Positions 24,187 to 32,586 of a stretch of 46,203 nt of DNA are shown here, one piece after another. The DNA is from Candidatus Bathyarchaeota archaeon B26-2 (GTDB lineage Archaea; Thermoproteota; Bathyarchaeia; Bathyarchaeales; B26-1), in NCBI GenBank assembly GCA_001593935.1, contig LUCE01000008.1, forward strand, positions 1-46,203. Reading direction: 5' to 3'. The notes under the pieces are model-generated. The model worked only from the letters and a program-made list of their open reading frames with translations. It searched no databases and had not been told where the DNA came from. Position numbers and translations under genes: made by a program. How positions within the stretch are numbered: position 1 is the stretch's first letter; the number at the start of each line of letters is the position of its first letter.

Positions 24187-25509
24187 TTGTGGGAAGGGAG
24201 ATTGGCTCGACGTATCAGTGTTCCCTACGGAACTGACAACCTAGACTTCGAGTTGCCCCCAGACAAGATCGTGGCAGTCGCTGACTTGCCGGCCGCCGCG
24301 GCTGCTGAGAACCCTTTATTGGAGGTTGAGAGAGCCCTAAAGGCTCCGGTCTCCTCTCCACCCCTCAGAGAATTGGCGAAGAAAGGCCATAAAGTGGTCA
24401 TAGTTGTGAACGACATCACTAGACCGACGCCCACAGCGTTGATCTTGCAGCCCATCCTCGACGAGTTGAAGCAGGCAGGGATACGGGAGGCTGAGACTCA
24501 AATCATCGTTGCCACAGGTCTACACGAGGCCAACAGCGACAAGGAGATGGAGAGGGTAGTCGGCCCCTTCGTCTTCGACCGCTACGAGGTGACATGCCAC
24601 AACCCAGAAGAGAAGACCGTCTTCCTCGGAACCTCGAGCCGTGGAACGCCGCTTGCCTTCAATAGAGACGCGGTGAAGGCCGACCTACGAATCTTGACGG
24701 GAAGCATCGAGCCGCACCAGCTCGCCGGGTACACCGGCGGTGCCAAGAGCCTTCTCCCCGGATTATCCTCCAGAGAGACCATAGAGAAGAACCACTCCCT
24801 ACTCTTAGACCCCAACGTCGGGGCTGGACTGATCACGGAAAACCCTCTCAGAAAGGAGATCGATGAGAGCGTCGGACTGTTCGGGGCAACCTTCCTCTTG
24901 AACGTCGTCTTGAACCTCCGAGACGAGATCGTGGGAGCCGTCGCCGGCGACGTGATAGAGGCCCACCGACAGGGAGCTGAGGTCTGCAACAGAGTCTCAA
25001 GGGTCTACGTGCCAGGCTTAGCCGACATAGTCATCGCCTCGCCGGGAGGCTTCCCAGAAGACATCGACTTATATCAGGGACAGAAGGCCGTAACCCAGGC
25101 TGAGAAGGCTGTGAAGAGGGGAGGCGTAATCATCCTAGTCTCCAAGTGTGAGAGGGGGCTCGGCGACGGCCTCTTCAGGGAGTGGATGTGCGAGGAGAAA
25201 AGGCCGGAAGACATAATCGAACGCATGAGAAGGGAAGGCTTCAAGATGGGCGCCCACAAAGCCTTCCTATTCGCCAGAACTATGCTGAACGTAGATCTGA
25301 TCGTAGTCTCGGATATCCCCGACAAGGCCTTAGAAGAGATGCACCTGACCCCGGCGAGCAGCATCGAAGAGGCCTTGGAACTGGCCTATAGGAAGGTTGG
25401 GAGAGATTCTAAGGTAACTGTGCTTCCAAACGCGTCTAGGAGCCTCGTCTCCGTCACGCCGAGCCGAGGAGAAGCGGAGAGTTCACATGCTCTTCCAGAA
25501 GCGGGTTAA
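24187..25509 (+). CDS. LarA family protein (nickel-pincer racemase/epimerase-like)
   Basis: 440 residues. LarA signature residues are recognisable: N-D-I-T-R-P-T-P near residues 75-82, H113 in A-T-G-L-H, H177 in E-P-H-Q-L-A-G-Y-T-G-G-A-K187 (the lysine position that carries the nicotinic-acid-derived nickel pincer in lactate racemase) and H203 in K-N-H. The family racemises or epimerises alpha-hydroxy acids; many archaeal members act on sugar acids. It is convergent with, and overlaps by 27 bp, a UxaA-type dehydratase gene, which suggests a hydroxy-acid or sugar-acid pathway. The start is TTG 24187. No LarB/LarC/LarE cofactor genes are in the window. Confidence 0.87.
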   Translation: MWEGRLARRISVPYGTDNLDFELPPDKIVAVADLPAAAAAENPLLEVERALKAPVSSPPLRELAKKGHKVVIVVNDITRPTPTALILQPILDELKQAGIREAETQIIVATGLHEANSDKEMERVVGPFVFDRYEVTCHNPEEKTVFLGTSSRGTPLAFNRDAVKADLRILTGSIEPHQLAGYTGGAKSLLPGLSSRETIEKNHSLLLDPNVGAGLITENPLRKEIDESVGLFGATFLLNVVLNLRDEIVGAVAGDVIEAHRQGAEVCNRVSRVYVPGLADIVIASPGGFPEDIDLYQGQKAVTQAEKAVKRGGVIILVSKCERGLGDGLFREWMCEEKRPEDIIERMRREGFKMGAHKAFLFARTMLNVDLIVVSDIPDKALEEMHLTPASSIEEALELAYRKVGRDSKVTVLPNASRSLVSVTPSRGEAESSHALPEAG

Positions 25510-26640
25510 CGCAAACTCGTTATGTCCCAGTATCTCAGCGGAGGGCAGCTTCCCGGAGGCGGTCTTCAATAGAGCGTCCAATATCAGTTCTCCAGCCTCG
25601 TCGTAGCTCATCTTCCCTCTCAAGATGTCTGAGACGTCGACGTCTATATTCTCCGGCATCCTCTCGGCGGTTATCTCGTTCGCAGTTATCTTTATCACCG
25701 GCTCTATCGGGTGGCCTACAACGTTGCCTTGCCCTGTTGGAAAGAGATGAACGACTGCGCCGGCCGCAGCGAAGAGGGTGACGGCCTCCTGTGCGGAGGC
25801 GCTCGTGTCCATGAACCAGAGGCCCCTCCCCTTAGGCCTCTCGGCGGGCTTCAAAACTCCTTGGATAGGCTTCGTCCCTGTCTTCTGTATGTTCCCGAGG
25901 GCCTTCTCCTCTATCGTTGAGAGGCCTCCCGCTATGTTCTCAGCTGTGGGCTGTGAACCCAGTATGTCGACGCCTTTCGACACGGCGAAGTCTATGTAGT
26001 CCTTAACCGTCTTGAGGAAGGCCTCACGCACCTCCTCGTTCACGGCTCTACGTGCGAGGATGTGCTCAGCCCCAGCCAGCTCCGAAGTCTCGCCGAAGAT
26101 CACTGTTCCCCCCTCGTCGATTATCCTGTCGACCGCCCTGCCAACCGCGGGGTTCGAGGCCATACCGGAGGTCGTGTCGGAGGCTCCACACTTTATGCTG
26201 ACTACGATGTTAGAAAGATGGAATGGCTCCCTTCTGATCTCTGAGGCTTCCGAGACCATCCTCTGGGCTATGCGGGCTCCCTTCTCCAAGGCTTTGTGGT
26301 CCCCGTTGCCGATTATCGTCACGGATTCGACCGGTTTCTTAGACCTCGATACTCCTTCGGCTACTATACTCGTCCAAGAAGGCTCTAATCCGACTATCAG
26401 CGCCGCCGCGACGTTGGGGTTACTCCCCGTCCCGATGAGCGTTCTGAACGTCAAGTCTAGGTCCTCACCGAACTGGAGCCTCCCGTAAGGATGGGTTATC
26501 GGAACGGTGTTCTTGACGAGCTTAGAGATGCCCTCAACAGTCCTGTTCGCAAGGGCGTCGACTGAGATCAAAGCGACGTGGTTCCTAACCCCGACGGTTC
26601 CGTCCTCCCTCGCGTAACCGTAAAACTCCATACCATCCAC
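25483..26640 (-). CDS. UxaA/SuyB family dehydratase or sulfo-lyase, large subunit
   Basis: 385 residues. It matches the C-terminal domain of altronate/galactarate dehydratases and the large subunit of (R)-sulfolactate sulfo-lyase: G-Y-x-R-x-D-G-T-V-G-V-R-N-H at the N-terminus, T-H-P-Y-G-R, G-C/S-N-P-N-V-A-A near residue 73, K-C-G-A-S-D-T-T-S-G (about 150-159), and a late F-P-T-G-Q-G-N motif. It eliminates water (or sulfite) from an alpha-hydroxy acid with an iron cofactor. The small SAF-domain subunit is encoded 12 nt upstream on the same strand. The GTG at 26640 is followed by an ATG three codons later. The exact substrate (altronate, galactarate, sulfolactate) cannot be told from sequence alone. 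Confidence 0.88.
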   Translation of the reverse strand: MDGMEFYGYAREDGTVGVRNHVALISVDALANRTVEGISKLVKNTVPITHPYGRLQFGEDLDLTFRTLIGTGSNPNVAAALIVGLEPSWTSIVAEGVSRSKKPVESVTIIGNGDHKALEKGARIAQRMVSEASEIRREPFHLSNIVVSIKCGASDTTSGMASNPAVGRAVDRIIDEGGTVIFGETSELAGAEHILARRAVNEEVREAFLKTVKDYIDFAVSKGVDILGSQPTAENIAGGLSTIEEKALGNIQKTGTKPIQGVLKPAERPKGRGLWFMDTSASAQEAVTLFAAAGAVVHLFPTGQGNVVGHPIEPVIKITANEITAERMPENIDVDVSDILRGKMSYDEAGELILDALLKTASGKLPSAEILGHNEFALTRFWKSM

Positions 26641-26652
26641 CTCTAAACGCTT

Positions 26653-26928
26653 TCAATACCTTAGGCTCTTGATGTTGTGGATGTGCACGTGGCTGCCCAC
26701 CGCTATGTCCTCCGTGGCTACGCCTATGACCTCCCCATACTTGATTATCTTTGAGCCCCTCTCTATGTCTCTTATGGCGACTTTATGCCCGTATGGGATG
26801 TCTTCCCTCAGCTCTATCTTGTAGGTCTTTTCACGCACTTTAACCTCGACAACATCGCCGGCTTTGAGGTTCTCCAAGGCGACGGCTACATTATCTGAGC
26901 CGTTATGCAGAAACAATCGTCTCCCCAA
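26653..26928 (-). CDS. UxaA/SuyA family small subunit (SAF domain)
   Basis: 91 residues forming a single SAF-type beta-clip domain: H-N-G-S-D-N-V-A-V-A-L-E, then I-P-Y-G-H-K-V-A, I-x-K-Y-G-E-V-I-G, and the ending V-G-S-H-V-H-I-H-N typical of the altronate dehydratase N-terminus and sulfolactate lyase SuyA. It pairs with the large subunit 12 nt downstream; in many bacteria both are one fused protein. Start TTG 26928; a TATA-like TTTATCTT on the minus strand (about 26962-26969) gives the pair its own promoter. Confidence 0.9.
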   Translation of the reverse strand: MGRRLFLHNGSDNVAVALENLKAGDVVEVKVREKTYKIELREDIPYGHKVAIRDIERGSKIIKYGEVIGVATEDIAVGSHVHIHNIKSLRY

Positions 26929-27008
26929 GGGACAACACCCACCGTTATCTCACAGAGACTGAAGATAAAGGTTTTGGGCGGGGGAAGCCCCACGACTCCC
27001 TTAAGAGA

Positions 27009-27551
27009 CTATACGAGAAATTCTGGCTTCTTGGAGAACCTCTGCAAGGCCCGTTTAAACTGTTCCAAGTCGCATACAGTATGGTTTATGAGGCTTATAT
27101 GAGAGTTCAGAAGCTCATATATCTCTGACTCCGAGTCGGCCTCCAAGATGTCGTTCCTAATCTGATCGACGATGAGCTGAGTGAGGTTGCTCCTCTGTGT
27201 AACAGCGTTGAAGACCTCCAAGATCTTCGCTCTCAGCTTCTCAGCCTCCGGGTTTGGGAGTTCACCCTTGCTTATCCTGTCGGTAACCTCGTGGATAACC
27301 TTTACGTCCGAGAGTGAGGCCGACCTCCTAGCGGCAACCTCCCCATTAGACGTCAGGAAGATCATAACCGGGACCGCGCTTACACCGTAGAGTTCCGTTA
27401 TATCCTCGTTACTCGAGTCTTCGATATTGACCAAGTGTATCTTAACGCTCCCGATCTCCTCCCGAATCTTCTTGCTCAACTTCGAGAGTTTACGGGCGCT
27501 CTCATATAGGTCAGAATAGAAATACATGATCTTTATCTTCGGCTTATTCAT
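27009..27551 (-). CDS. Thioredoxin-fold protein without a CXXC motif
   Basis: 180 residues. The first 95 residues show a thioredoxin fold: strand K-I-K-I-M-Y-F-Y, then S-D-L-Y-E-S where the redox C-x-x-C would be, V-N-I-E-D strand, and the cis-proline loop Y-G-V-S-A-V-P-V-M-I-F followed by G-E-V. With no active-site cysteine there it cannot do disulfide exchange by the usual mechanism; a binding or chaperone role is possible. The second half is helical and contains one cysteine. It lies 98 nt downstream of the EF-1 alpha gene on the same strand. The start is ATG 27551. Confidence 0.75.
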   Translation of the reverse strand: MNKPKIKIMYFYSDLYESARKLSKLSKKIREEIGSVKIHLVNIEDSSNEDITELYGVSAVPVMIFLTSNGEVAARRSASLSDVKVIHEVTDRISKGELPNPEAEKLRAKILEVFNAVTQRSNLTQLIVDQIRNDILEADSESEIYELLNSHISLINHTVCDLEQFKRALQRFSKKPEFLV

Positions 27552-27649
27552 AGAGACCCTTCCAATCTATATACATTCATCCTTAACGCAAATCATCCAA
27601 CATGAATAAAAAAGGGAGGAAGACGCACCAACGAACATAGGGTCTCCGT

Positions 27650-28951
27650 TCACGCCTTCTTGGTGATCTCTCTAACGACTCCAGCCGCGATCGTGGTCCC
27701 CATATCCCTGATGGCGAACCTACCAAGCTCTGGTATCTCGGTGTAGACCTCGAGGGGTATCGGCCTCAACGGCTCGAATCGAACTATCGCTCCATCCCCA
27801 GTCTTGAGGAAGGACGGATGCTCCTCAACCACCTGACCGGTCCTTGGGTCAAGCTTACTTATGAGCTCAGCGAACCTACACGCGACTTGAGCCGTGTGGG
27901 CGTGTAGGACAGGCGTGTACCCGACTGCCAAGGCTGTCGGGTGGTAGATCACTATGATCTGTCCTATGAACTCCTTGGCTACCGTCGGCGGGTTGTCTGG
28001 GTGGCCGCAGACTTCGCCTCTCCTTATCTCCGTCCTCGAGACACCTCTAACGTTGAAACCTATGTTGTCGCCGGGCTCAGCCTTCGGTATCCTGACGTGG
28101 TGAATCTCGATTGACTTAACCTCGCCTGTCTTCCCTGAGGGCATGAAGATAACCTTATCGCCTTCCTTGAGGACCCCTGTCTCAACCCGTCCAACCGGAA
28201 CTGTTCCAACGCCCCTGATCGTGTAGACGTCCTGTATCGGTATCCTCAGCGGCTTATCGATCGGCTTCGGCGGAAGCTCGAAGGCGTCCAACGCCTCGTA
28301 GAGGGTTGGACCCTTATACCAAGGCATCTTGTCGCTTCGTTTGACAAGGTTGTCCCCGGTCCAGCCGGAGGTCGGCACGAAAGCTATCCTATCGACCTTG
28401 TAGCCGACCATCCTCAACATCCGGGCGACCTCGTTCTTAACCTCTTCGTACCTCTCTTCACTCCAGTTAACCGTTGGGTCGTCCATCTTGTTTATGGCGA
28501 CGGCGAGCTGCCTGACGCCCAGCGTGAAGGCTAGGAAGGCGTGCTCCCTAGTCTGGCCTCCAGGGCCTATACCGGCTTCGAACTCGCCCCTCTTAGCCGA
28601 GACGAAGAGGACGGCTGCGTCGGCTTGGCTGGCTCCGGTGATCATGTTCTTGACGAAGTCCCTGTGTCCCGGCGCGTCGATGATTGTGTAGGAGTACTTA
28701 GGGGTCTCGAACTTCAGGTATCTAAGGTCTATGGTTAGGCCTCGCTCTCTCTCCTCTCTCAGGTTGTCTAGAATCCAAGCGAACTTGAACGTCTCTTTGC
28801 CGAGTCGTCTAGCTTCCTCTTCGTACTGCTTGATGATCCGGTCGTTTACGACCCCCACTTGGTACAGTAGATGCCCCATGGTCGTCGACTTGCCGTGGTC
28901 AACGTGTCCGATGACGATGAGGTTCATGTGCGGCTTCTCAGCTCTGCTCAT
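27650..28951 (-). CDS. tuf: Translation elongation factor 1 alpha (aEF1A)
   Basis: 433 residues, full length. GTP-binding motifs: G-H-V-D-H-G-K-S at residues 15-22 (G1), D-A-P-G-H at about 93-97 (G3), N-K-M-D at about 155-158 (G4); domains 2 and 3 follow with the [11 protein letters not shown] and R-x-G-D motifs. It delivers aminoacyl-tRNA to the ribosome and in archaea also helps aRF1 terminate translation. ATG 28951 follows GGAGAGAAGGGG. The usual archaeal partner rpsJ is not next to it; the next gene on the strand is the thioredoxin-fold protein. A strong palindromic TATA element lies 125 nt upstream. Confidence 0.98.
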   Translation of the reverse strand: MSRAEKPHMNLIVIGHVDHGKSTTMGHLLYQVGVVNDRIIKQYEEEARRLGKETFKFAWILDNLREERERGLTIDLRYLKFETPKYSYTIIDAPGHRDFVKNMITGASQADAAVLFVSAKRGEFEAGIGPGGQTREHAFLAFTLGVRQLAVAINKMDDPTVNWSEERYEEVKNEVARMLRMVGYKVDRIAFVPTSGWTGDNLVKRSDKMPWYKGPTLYEALDAFELPPKPIDKPLRIPIQDVYTIRGVGTVPVGRVETGVLKEGDKVIFMPSGKTGEVKSIEIHHVRIPKAEPGDNIGFNVRGVSRTEIRRGEVCGHPDNPPTVAKEFIGQIIVIYHPTALAVGYTPVLHAHTAQVACRFAELISKLDPRTGQVVEEHPSFLKTGDGAIVRFEPLRPIPLEVYTEIPELGRFAIRDMGTTIAAGVVREITKKA

Positions 28952-29281
28952 CCCCTTCTCTCCTCCAAACCTACAATGCTGTTCTCCGTTTTTATTGGAA
29001 TCACTAGGAACAATAACGTTCGGTTATTTTAAGTTTTTCTCATAACTAGGTGGGATTAGGCCGGGTTAAGGGCGGGAATTTATATATAAATTCGTGTCAA
29101 CCCCTCAAACCCTTTATCTAGTAACTGGATAAGCCACCCACTCACCCCAACGAGTTTTCTCATACATCCCTCAAAGGTCTACCCGTCAAGCCGGCGAAGA
29201 ACCCTTCATGAACGGCTCAGCCACCCACTCAAAACTGATTTAAAAATGTGGACAGACTTAAGAATTGGAGCGGCCTAAAAG
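28952..29281. other. 330-bp intergenic region between tuf and tmk
   Basis: No credible gene. It holds the tuf leader, a second AT-rich element (AACTTAAAATAA on the minus strand, about 29024-29035), the palindromic TATA at 29077-29092, two copies of GCCACCCACTCA (about 29133-29144 and 29220-29231) and the tmk TATA-like box TTTAAAAATG (about 29239-29248). Confidence 0.6.
29077..29092 (-). promoter_or_regulatory. Palindromic TATA element upstream of tuf
   Basis: AATTTATATATAAATT is a perfect 16-bp palindrome matching the archaeal TATA consensus in both orientations. It is placed to drive tuf with a leader of about 100 nt. The symmetric sequence cannot by itself set direction; flanking TFB-recognition bases would. 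Confidence 0.6.
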
Positions 29282-29935
29282 GTGAAGCGATGCGGATTGT
29301 CCGTCGCTAAGTCAGGGAGAACGAGAGGCAGAGGCCTCCTAGTATGCATCGAGGGGCTCGACAAAAGCGGTAAGACCACGCATTCACGTCTCCTCGTCAA
29401 GGACCTCAACGAGATGGGTTACGACGCGGTCTACACTCGTGAACCGAGCCTAGGAGAGGTTGGACGCCTAATAAGGAAGATTATACTCCACGGATGGAGA
29501 CGCGCCCCACCGGTCCTAGAGGCTGTCCTCTTCGCCGCCGACCGGTTTGACCATGTCGAGAAGGAGATAAAACCCGCACTGGAGGAAGGCAAGATCGTCG
29601 TCTCGGACAGGTATCTCTACTCTTCACTGGCGTATCAAGGTGCCTCTGGACTCGACTTGGACTGGATCATGGAGATCAACAGGTTTGCGCTTCCCCCAGA
29701 CTTGGCCATCTACATAGATGTTCCGGTTGAGGTTCTAGCTAAGAGGATGGGGGAAAAAAGGTCTGTAATGGAGTGGCCGAGGATACAGTCGGAGGTCCGG
29801 AAGGTCTATTTGAAGCTGGTTAAGAAGGGGTTTCTCGTGCCCGTTGACGGGAACCGTCCTGTGGAGGAGGTCTCGAGGGAAATTCTGTCTCTCGTCTTGG
29901 AGAGACTGAAGGGGAAGGGTCGGTTGAGGGTTTAG
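29282..29935 (+). CDS. tmk: Thymidylate kinase (dTMP kinase)
   Basis: 217 residues. P-loop E-G-L-D-K-S-G-K-T-T at about 24-33, the Y-T-R-E-P motif (dTMP binding), S-D-R-Y-x-x-S-S-L-A-Y-Q-G, and a short LID region with R-M-G-E-K-R. It phosphorylates dTMP to dTDP for DNA synthesis. GTG 29282 is about 30 nt after a TATA-like box, so the mRNA is probably nearly leaderless. The first 17 residues are basic and not conserved; translation from a later start would need a different codon, none of which is better. Its 3' end overlaps the convergent zinc-finger gene by 4 bp. Confidence 0.93.
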   Translation: MKRCGLSVAKSGRTRGRGLLVCIEGLDKSGKTTHSRLLVKDLNEMGYDAVYTREPSLGEVGRLIRKIILHGWRRAPPVLEAVLFAADRFDHVEKEIKPALEEGKIVVSDRYLYSSLAYQGASGLDLDWIMEINRFALPPDLAIYIDVPVEVLAKRMGEKRSVMEWPRIQSEVRKVYLKLVKKGFLVPVDGNRPVEEVSREILSLVLERLKGKGRLRV

Positions 29936-30303
29936 GTCTTCCCTCTCTTCTTCATCCTTCTTACCCTCTCGAGGCTCTCAAGCATCGTGGAGAGGACCTC
30001 TCCAAGCCTTTGGAGCTGCCCGATCTCGTTCTCGCCGCGTATCTTCTCGTTGAGCTCCTCTATCTTCCTTATCAGGGTGGATTCTAAGGCCTCTAGGAGG
30101 GGCGTGGCCACGGCTTCAGCGATCTCTCCGTCCTCCTTCACGACTACTACTCTCTTCTTACATCGGGCGCACCAGAGCTCTCCGCTCCTCATCTTGAAGA
30201 GGGGCGATGCACATGCTGGACACGAGAGGCTCGTTAAGGTTGCTCCGCTTCTGAGCAGGTCCGCCATGGAACGGAGCTCATTTGCCTCAGACATCGTTGC
30301 CAC
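29932..30303 (-). CDS. SSSCA1 (autoantigen p27)-type zinc-finger protein
   Basis: 123 residues. Residues 1-27 form a helix with M-A-D-L-L-R-S-G-A-T-L-T, followed by a zinc ribbon C-P-A-C ... C-A-R-C (about 28-50) and a long helical tail with coiled-coil heptads (E-S-L-E-R-V-R-R). This order is that of the archaeal/eukaryotic SSSCA1 family, function not established. Start ATG 30303 with ATG four codons later; a bidirectional TATA-like TTTATAAG is centred near 30357. Confidence 0.87.
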   Translation of the reverse strand: MATMSEANELRSMADLLRSGATLTSLSCPACASPLFKMRSGELWCARCKKRVVVVKEDGEIAEAVATPLLEALESTLIRKIEELNEKIRGENEIGQLQRLGEVLSTMLESLERVRRMKKRGKT

Positions 30304-30458
30304 CCTTTTCTCCCGGAGAAGGCTTCTCGAAGACTCAGAAGGAGAAACAACGATTTATAAGTATCTGAAAGGAAAGGGCAGCCGACGCGATAATCTTTAA
30401 AGAACTTCAAGCCTAGGAGTTTCTGTACGTAACTCTTTGGGGGTGAGGGACAGCCAAG

Positions 30459-31253
30459 ATGAAGGTGATAGACTTCCACCAACACGTACTGGTCAAGAGG
30501 GACCCGGAAGGAGAGCAGCTCATCCGGTATATGGACCTGAATGGAATTGAGAGGGCCGTGGTCCACGGGACTCCGACTTCGGTCTGGTCTTGGTGTGGAG
30601 ATAACGAGGCGGTCTTAAAGGTTGTGGGTAGGCATCCGGACCGTCTAGTTGGGAGCGTTCACATAGACCCTCGAGACGCTAGAGCCTTGGAGGACCTTGA
30701 CCGTTACCATGAGGAAGGCTTCAAGTGGGTTAAACTCTTCCCGAACCTAGGGTTCTACCCGGATGACCCAGCGTACATGGAGTTCTTCACCGAAGTCTCT
30801 AAGAGACGGATGGGAATCCTTCTCCACATGGGAACAGTCTCCCTAAGCGACACCGGTGCAGAACTCAACTCTAAGTACGCCCGCCCGATCTACGTAGACC
30901 TGTTAGTTCGAAGATTTCCGGAGACGAATTTTGTGTTGGCTCATATGGGGAGCACGTGGTACTCGGAGGCTATCTGTATGGCTATGAGCTACGAGAACGT
31001 CTACTTAGACTCGAGCTCCAGCAGAGCCCAACCGATCTTTCTGGCTATGAAGTATCTTCCTTGGTATTACCACCCACACTTCAAGGAGTTCTACAGCAAG
31101 GTTCTTTGGGGTTACGACGGCTATCCTCCAACGGCCTCCCAAGCCGAAGGCATCGTTCAAGGCTGGGAAAGGTTCCTAAAAGAGTTTGGAGTGAGCCCAG
31201 AGGACAGGAGAAAGATCTTCTACGAGAACGCTGCTAGGCTCCTAAGCTTTTAA
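30459..31253 (+). CDS. Metal-dependent amidohydrolase (amidohydrolase_2 type)
   Basis: 264 residues. Motifs: D-F-H-Q-H at residues 5-9, G-I-L-L-H-M-G after strand 5, F-V-L-A-H-M-G, and L-W-G-Y-D (usual G-T-D) near residue 222. It is the fourth member of this family in the window and keeps all metal ligands. It ends one base into the start codon of the following acetyltransferase gene, so the two are coupled. ATG 30459 is preceded by GGGGGTGAGGG (30438-30448) and a TATA-like ATCTTTAAAG (about 30392-30401). Confidence 0.87.
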   Translation: MKVIDFHQHVLVKRDPEGEQLIRYMDLNGIERAVVHGTPTSVWSWCGDNEAVLKVVGRHPDRLVGSVHIDPRDARALEDLDRYHEEGFKWVKLFPNLGFYPDDPAYMEFFTEVSKRRMGILLHMGTVSLSDTGAELNSKYARPIYVDLLVRRFPETNFVLAHMGSTWYSEAICMAMSYENVYLDSSSSRAQPIFLAMKYLPWYYHPHFKEFYSKVLWGYDGYPPTASQAEGIVQGWERFLKEFGVSPEDRRKIFYENAARLLSF

Positions 31254-32455
31254 TGTTCATGGGGGAGGTTAAAGGCATGGCTAAGATGAGAAACCCTAGG
31301 AGGGATGAGCTAGATTATCTCTTCAACTTCTCCAACAGAATCTTCAAGTACGAGAGAGGTGGATGGAACCTCACGTTCGTGAGGGGACAGCTCGAAGCCT
31401 TCAGTATGGACGATATCTTGGTCATCGAAGAGGATGGTAGAATCGTGAGCGGCCTCTACATGAAGCCTTACAAGGTGTATATCTGCGGGGCTGTCCTCGA
31501 AGGCGCTGAGGTCGGGGGCGTAGCCACAGACGAGAGGTATAGGGGCAGAGGCTTCGCCTCGACGATATTAAGGGAGGCCGTTCGCCAGATGACGGCTAGA
31601 GGATGTGACATCTCAACTTTGGGCGGGTATAGGGACAGATATGCAAGGTGGGGATGGGAACACGGGGGAACAACACGCACATACACCATCACGGAGAGAT
31701 CTGTAAGATACGCAGGTGATCACTCCGGGATAGAGATGACCATGTATGAACCTCCAGACCCAACCTTGAAGAGAAAGATAATTAAAGCCTACGAAGGACA
31801 GGCCATCCACATGGTCCGTCCGAAGGTTGACCACGACCTAACATACGATGTGAAGAAGTTCGTAGGGATGGAGGTGTGGGCCTTCGAGTCTGAGGAGGGT
31901 GGGTTCGCCTACATGGTCGCCCTTAGGTCACAGGACGGAGGAAGCCTATCGGTCCTCGAGCATGGAGGTGACCCCGAAGTTCTGGCTCCCGGCCTTAGGA
32001 AGGCCTTCGAAGAGTGGGATCTCAAGGAGATTAGGGTTCCTTCACCGGGCATATACACAGAGTTTACGCCCTTCTTGGAGCAGATGAGCATGAGTTGGGT
32101 GTTACATCCCTCTCGACAACTCAACATCCTAAGTCTGAGGGGCTGCTTGGAGAAGCTGCTTCCCGTAGCTGAGAGGATGGCAGGAGCCGTTCTAGAGGAT
32201 ATCTCTAAGCCTTACTCGGTAACTTTGGGGGTCGCCGAGACGGGTGAGAGGGTGACCGTCCTCTTCGACCGAGGATGCGAGGTCACGGATGAAGATGGTG
32301 AGGAGAACCTCGTCTTGGGTAGGTGTCAGATGGTTAGGCTTCTCTTCGGTCAGGAGAGGCCGAGCAGTGCCTTAGGATTGAGCGGAAGGAAGGCCTCATA
32401 CCTAGACTTGGTCTTCCCGCTGCCCTTCCATGAGTGGAGAACCGATACGAGGTAG
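31253..32455 (+). CDS. GNAT N-acetyltransferase, Eis-like with SCP2-type C-terminal domain
   Basis: 400 residues. The N-terminal GNAT domain has E-V-G-G-V-A-T-D-E-R-Y-R-G-R-G-F-A (acetyl-CoA pyrophosphate loop, about residues 86-102) and G-G-Y-R-D-R-Y-A-R-W-G-W; a second, degenerate GNAT-like domain spans about 165-280; the last 100 residues resemble the sterol-carrier-like domain of Eis proteins (V-L-F-D-R-G). Eis-type enzymes acetylate amines; small-molecule substrate unknown. Start ATG 31253 overlaps the amidohydrolase stop; ATGs at codons 3, 9 and 12 are alternatives. The overlap suggests the acetyltransferase and the amidohydrolase handle one compound. Confidence 0.82.
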   Translation: MFMGEVKGMAKMRNPRRDELDYLFNFSNRIFKYERGGWNLTFVRGQLEAFSMDDILVIEEDGRIVSGLYMKPYKVYICGAVLEGAEVGGVATDERYRGRGFASTILREAVRQMTARGCDISTLGGYRDRYARWGWEHGGTTRTYTITERSVRYAGDHSGIEMTMYEPPDPTLKRKIIKAYEGQAIHMVRPKVDHDLTYDVKKFVGMEVWAFESEEGGFAYMVALRSQDGGSLSVLEHGGDPEVLAPGLRKAFEEWDLKEIRVPSPGIYTEFTPFLEQMSMSWVLHPSRQLNILSLRGCLEKLLPVAERMAGAVLEDISKPYSVTLGVAETGERVTVLFDRGCEVTDEDGEENLVLGRCQMVRLLFGQERPSSALGLSGRKASYLDLVFPLPFHEWRTDTR

Positions 32456-32586
32456 AACCATTTTAGCAGATCGGACGCCTTCATCTCTTCATTCTGTTTA
32501 ACATCGGCTTGGGCGCGTTTGGGAGTCTAGTGACTACGAGGTTAACGCGTTGGGATTGAATCGTTGAGACTTATCTAAGGCTGGCC

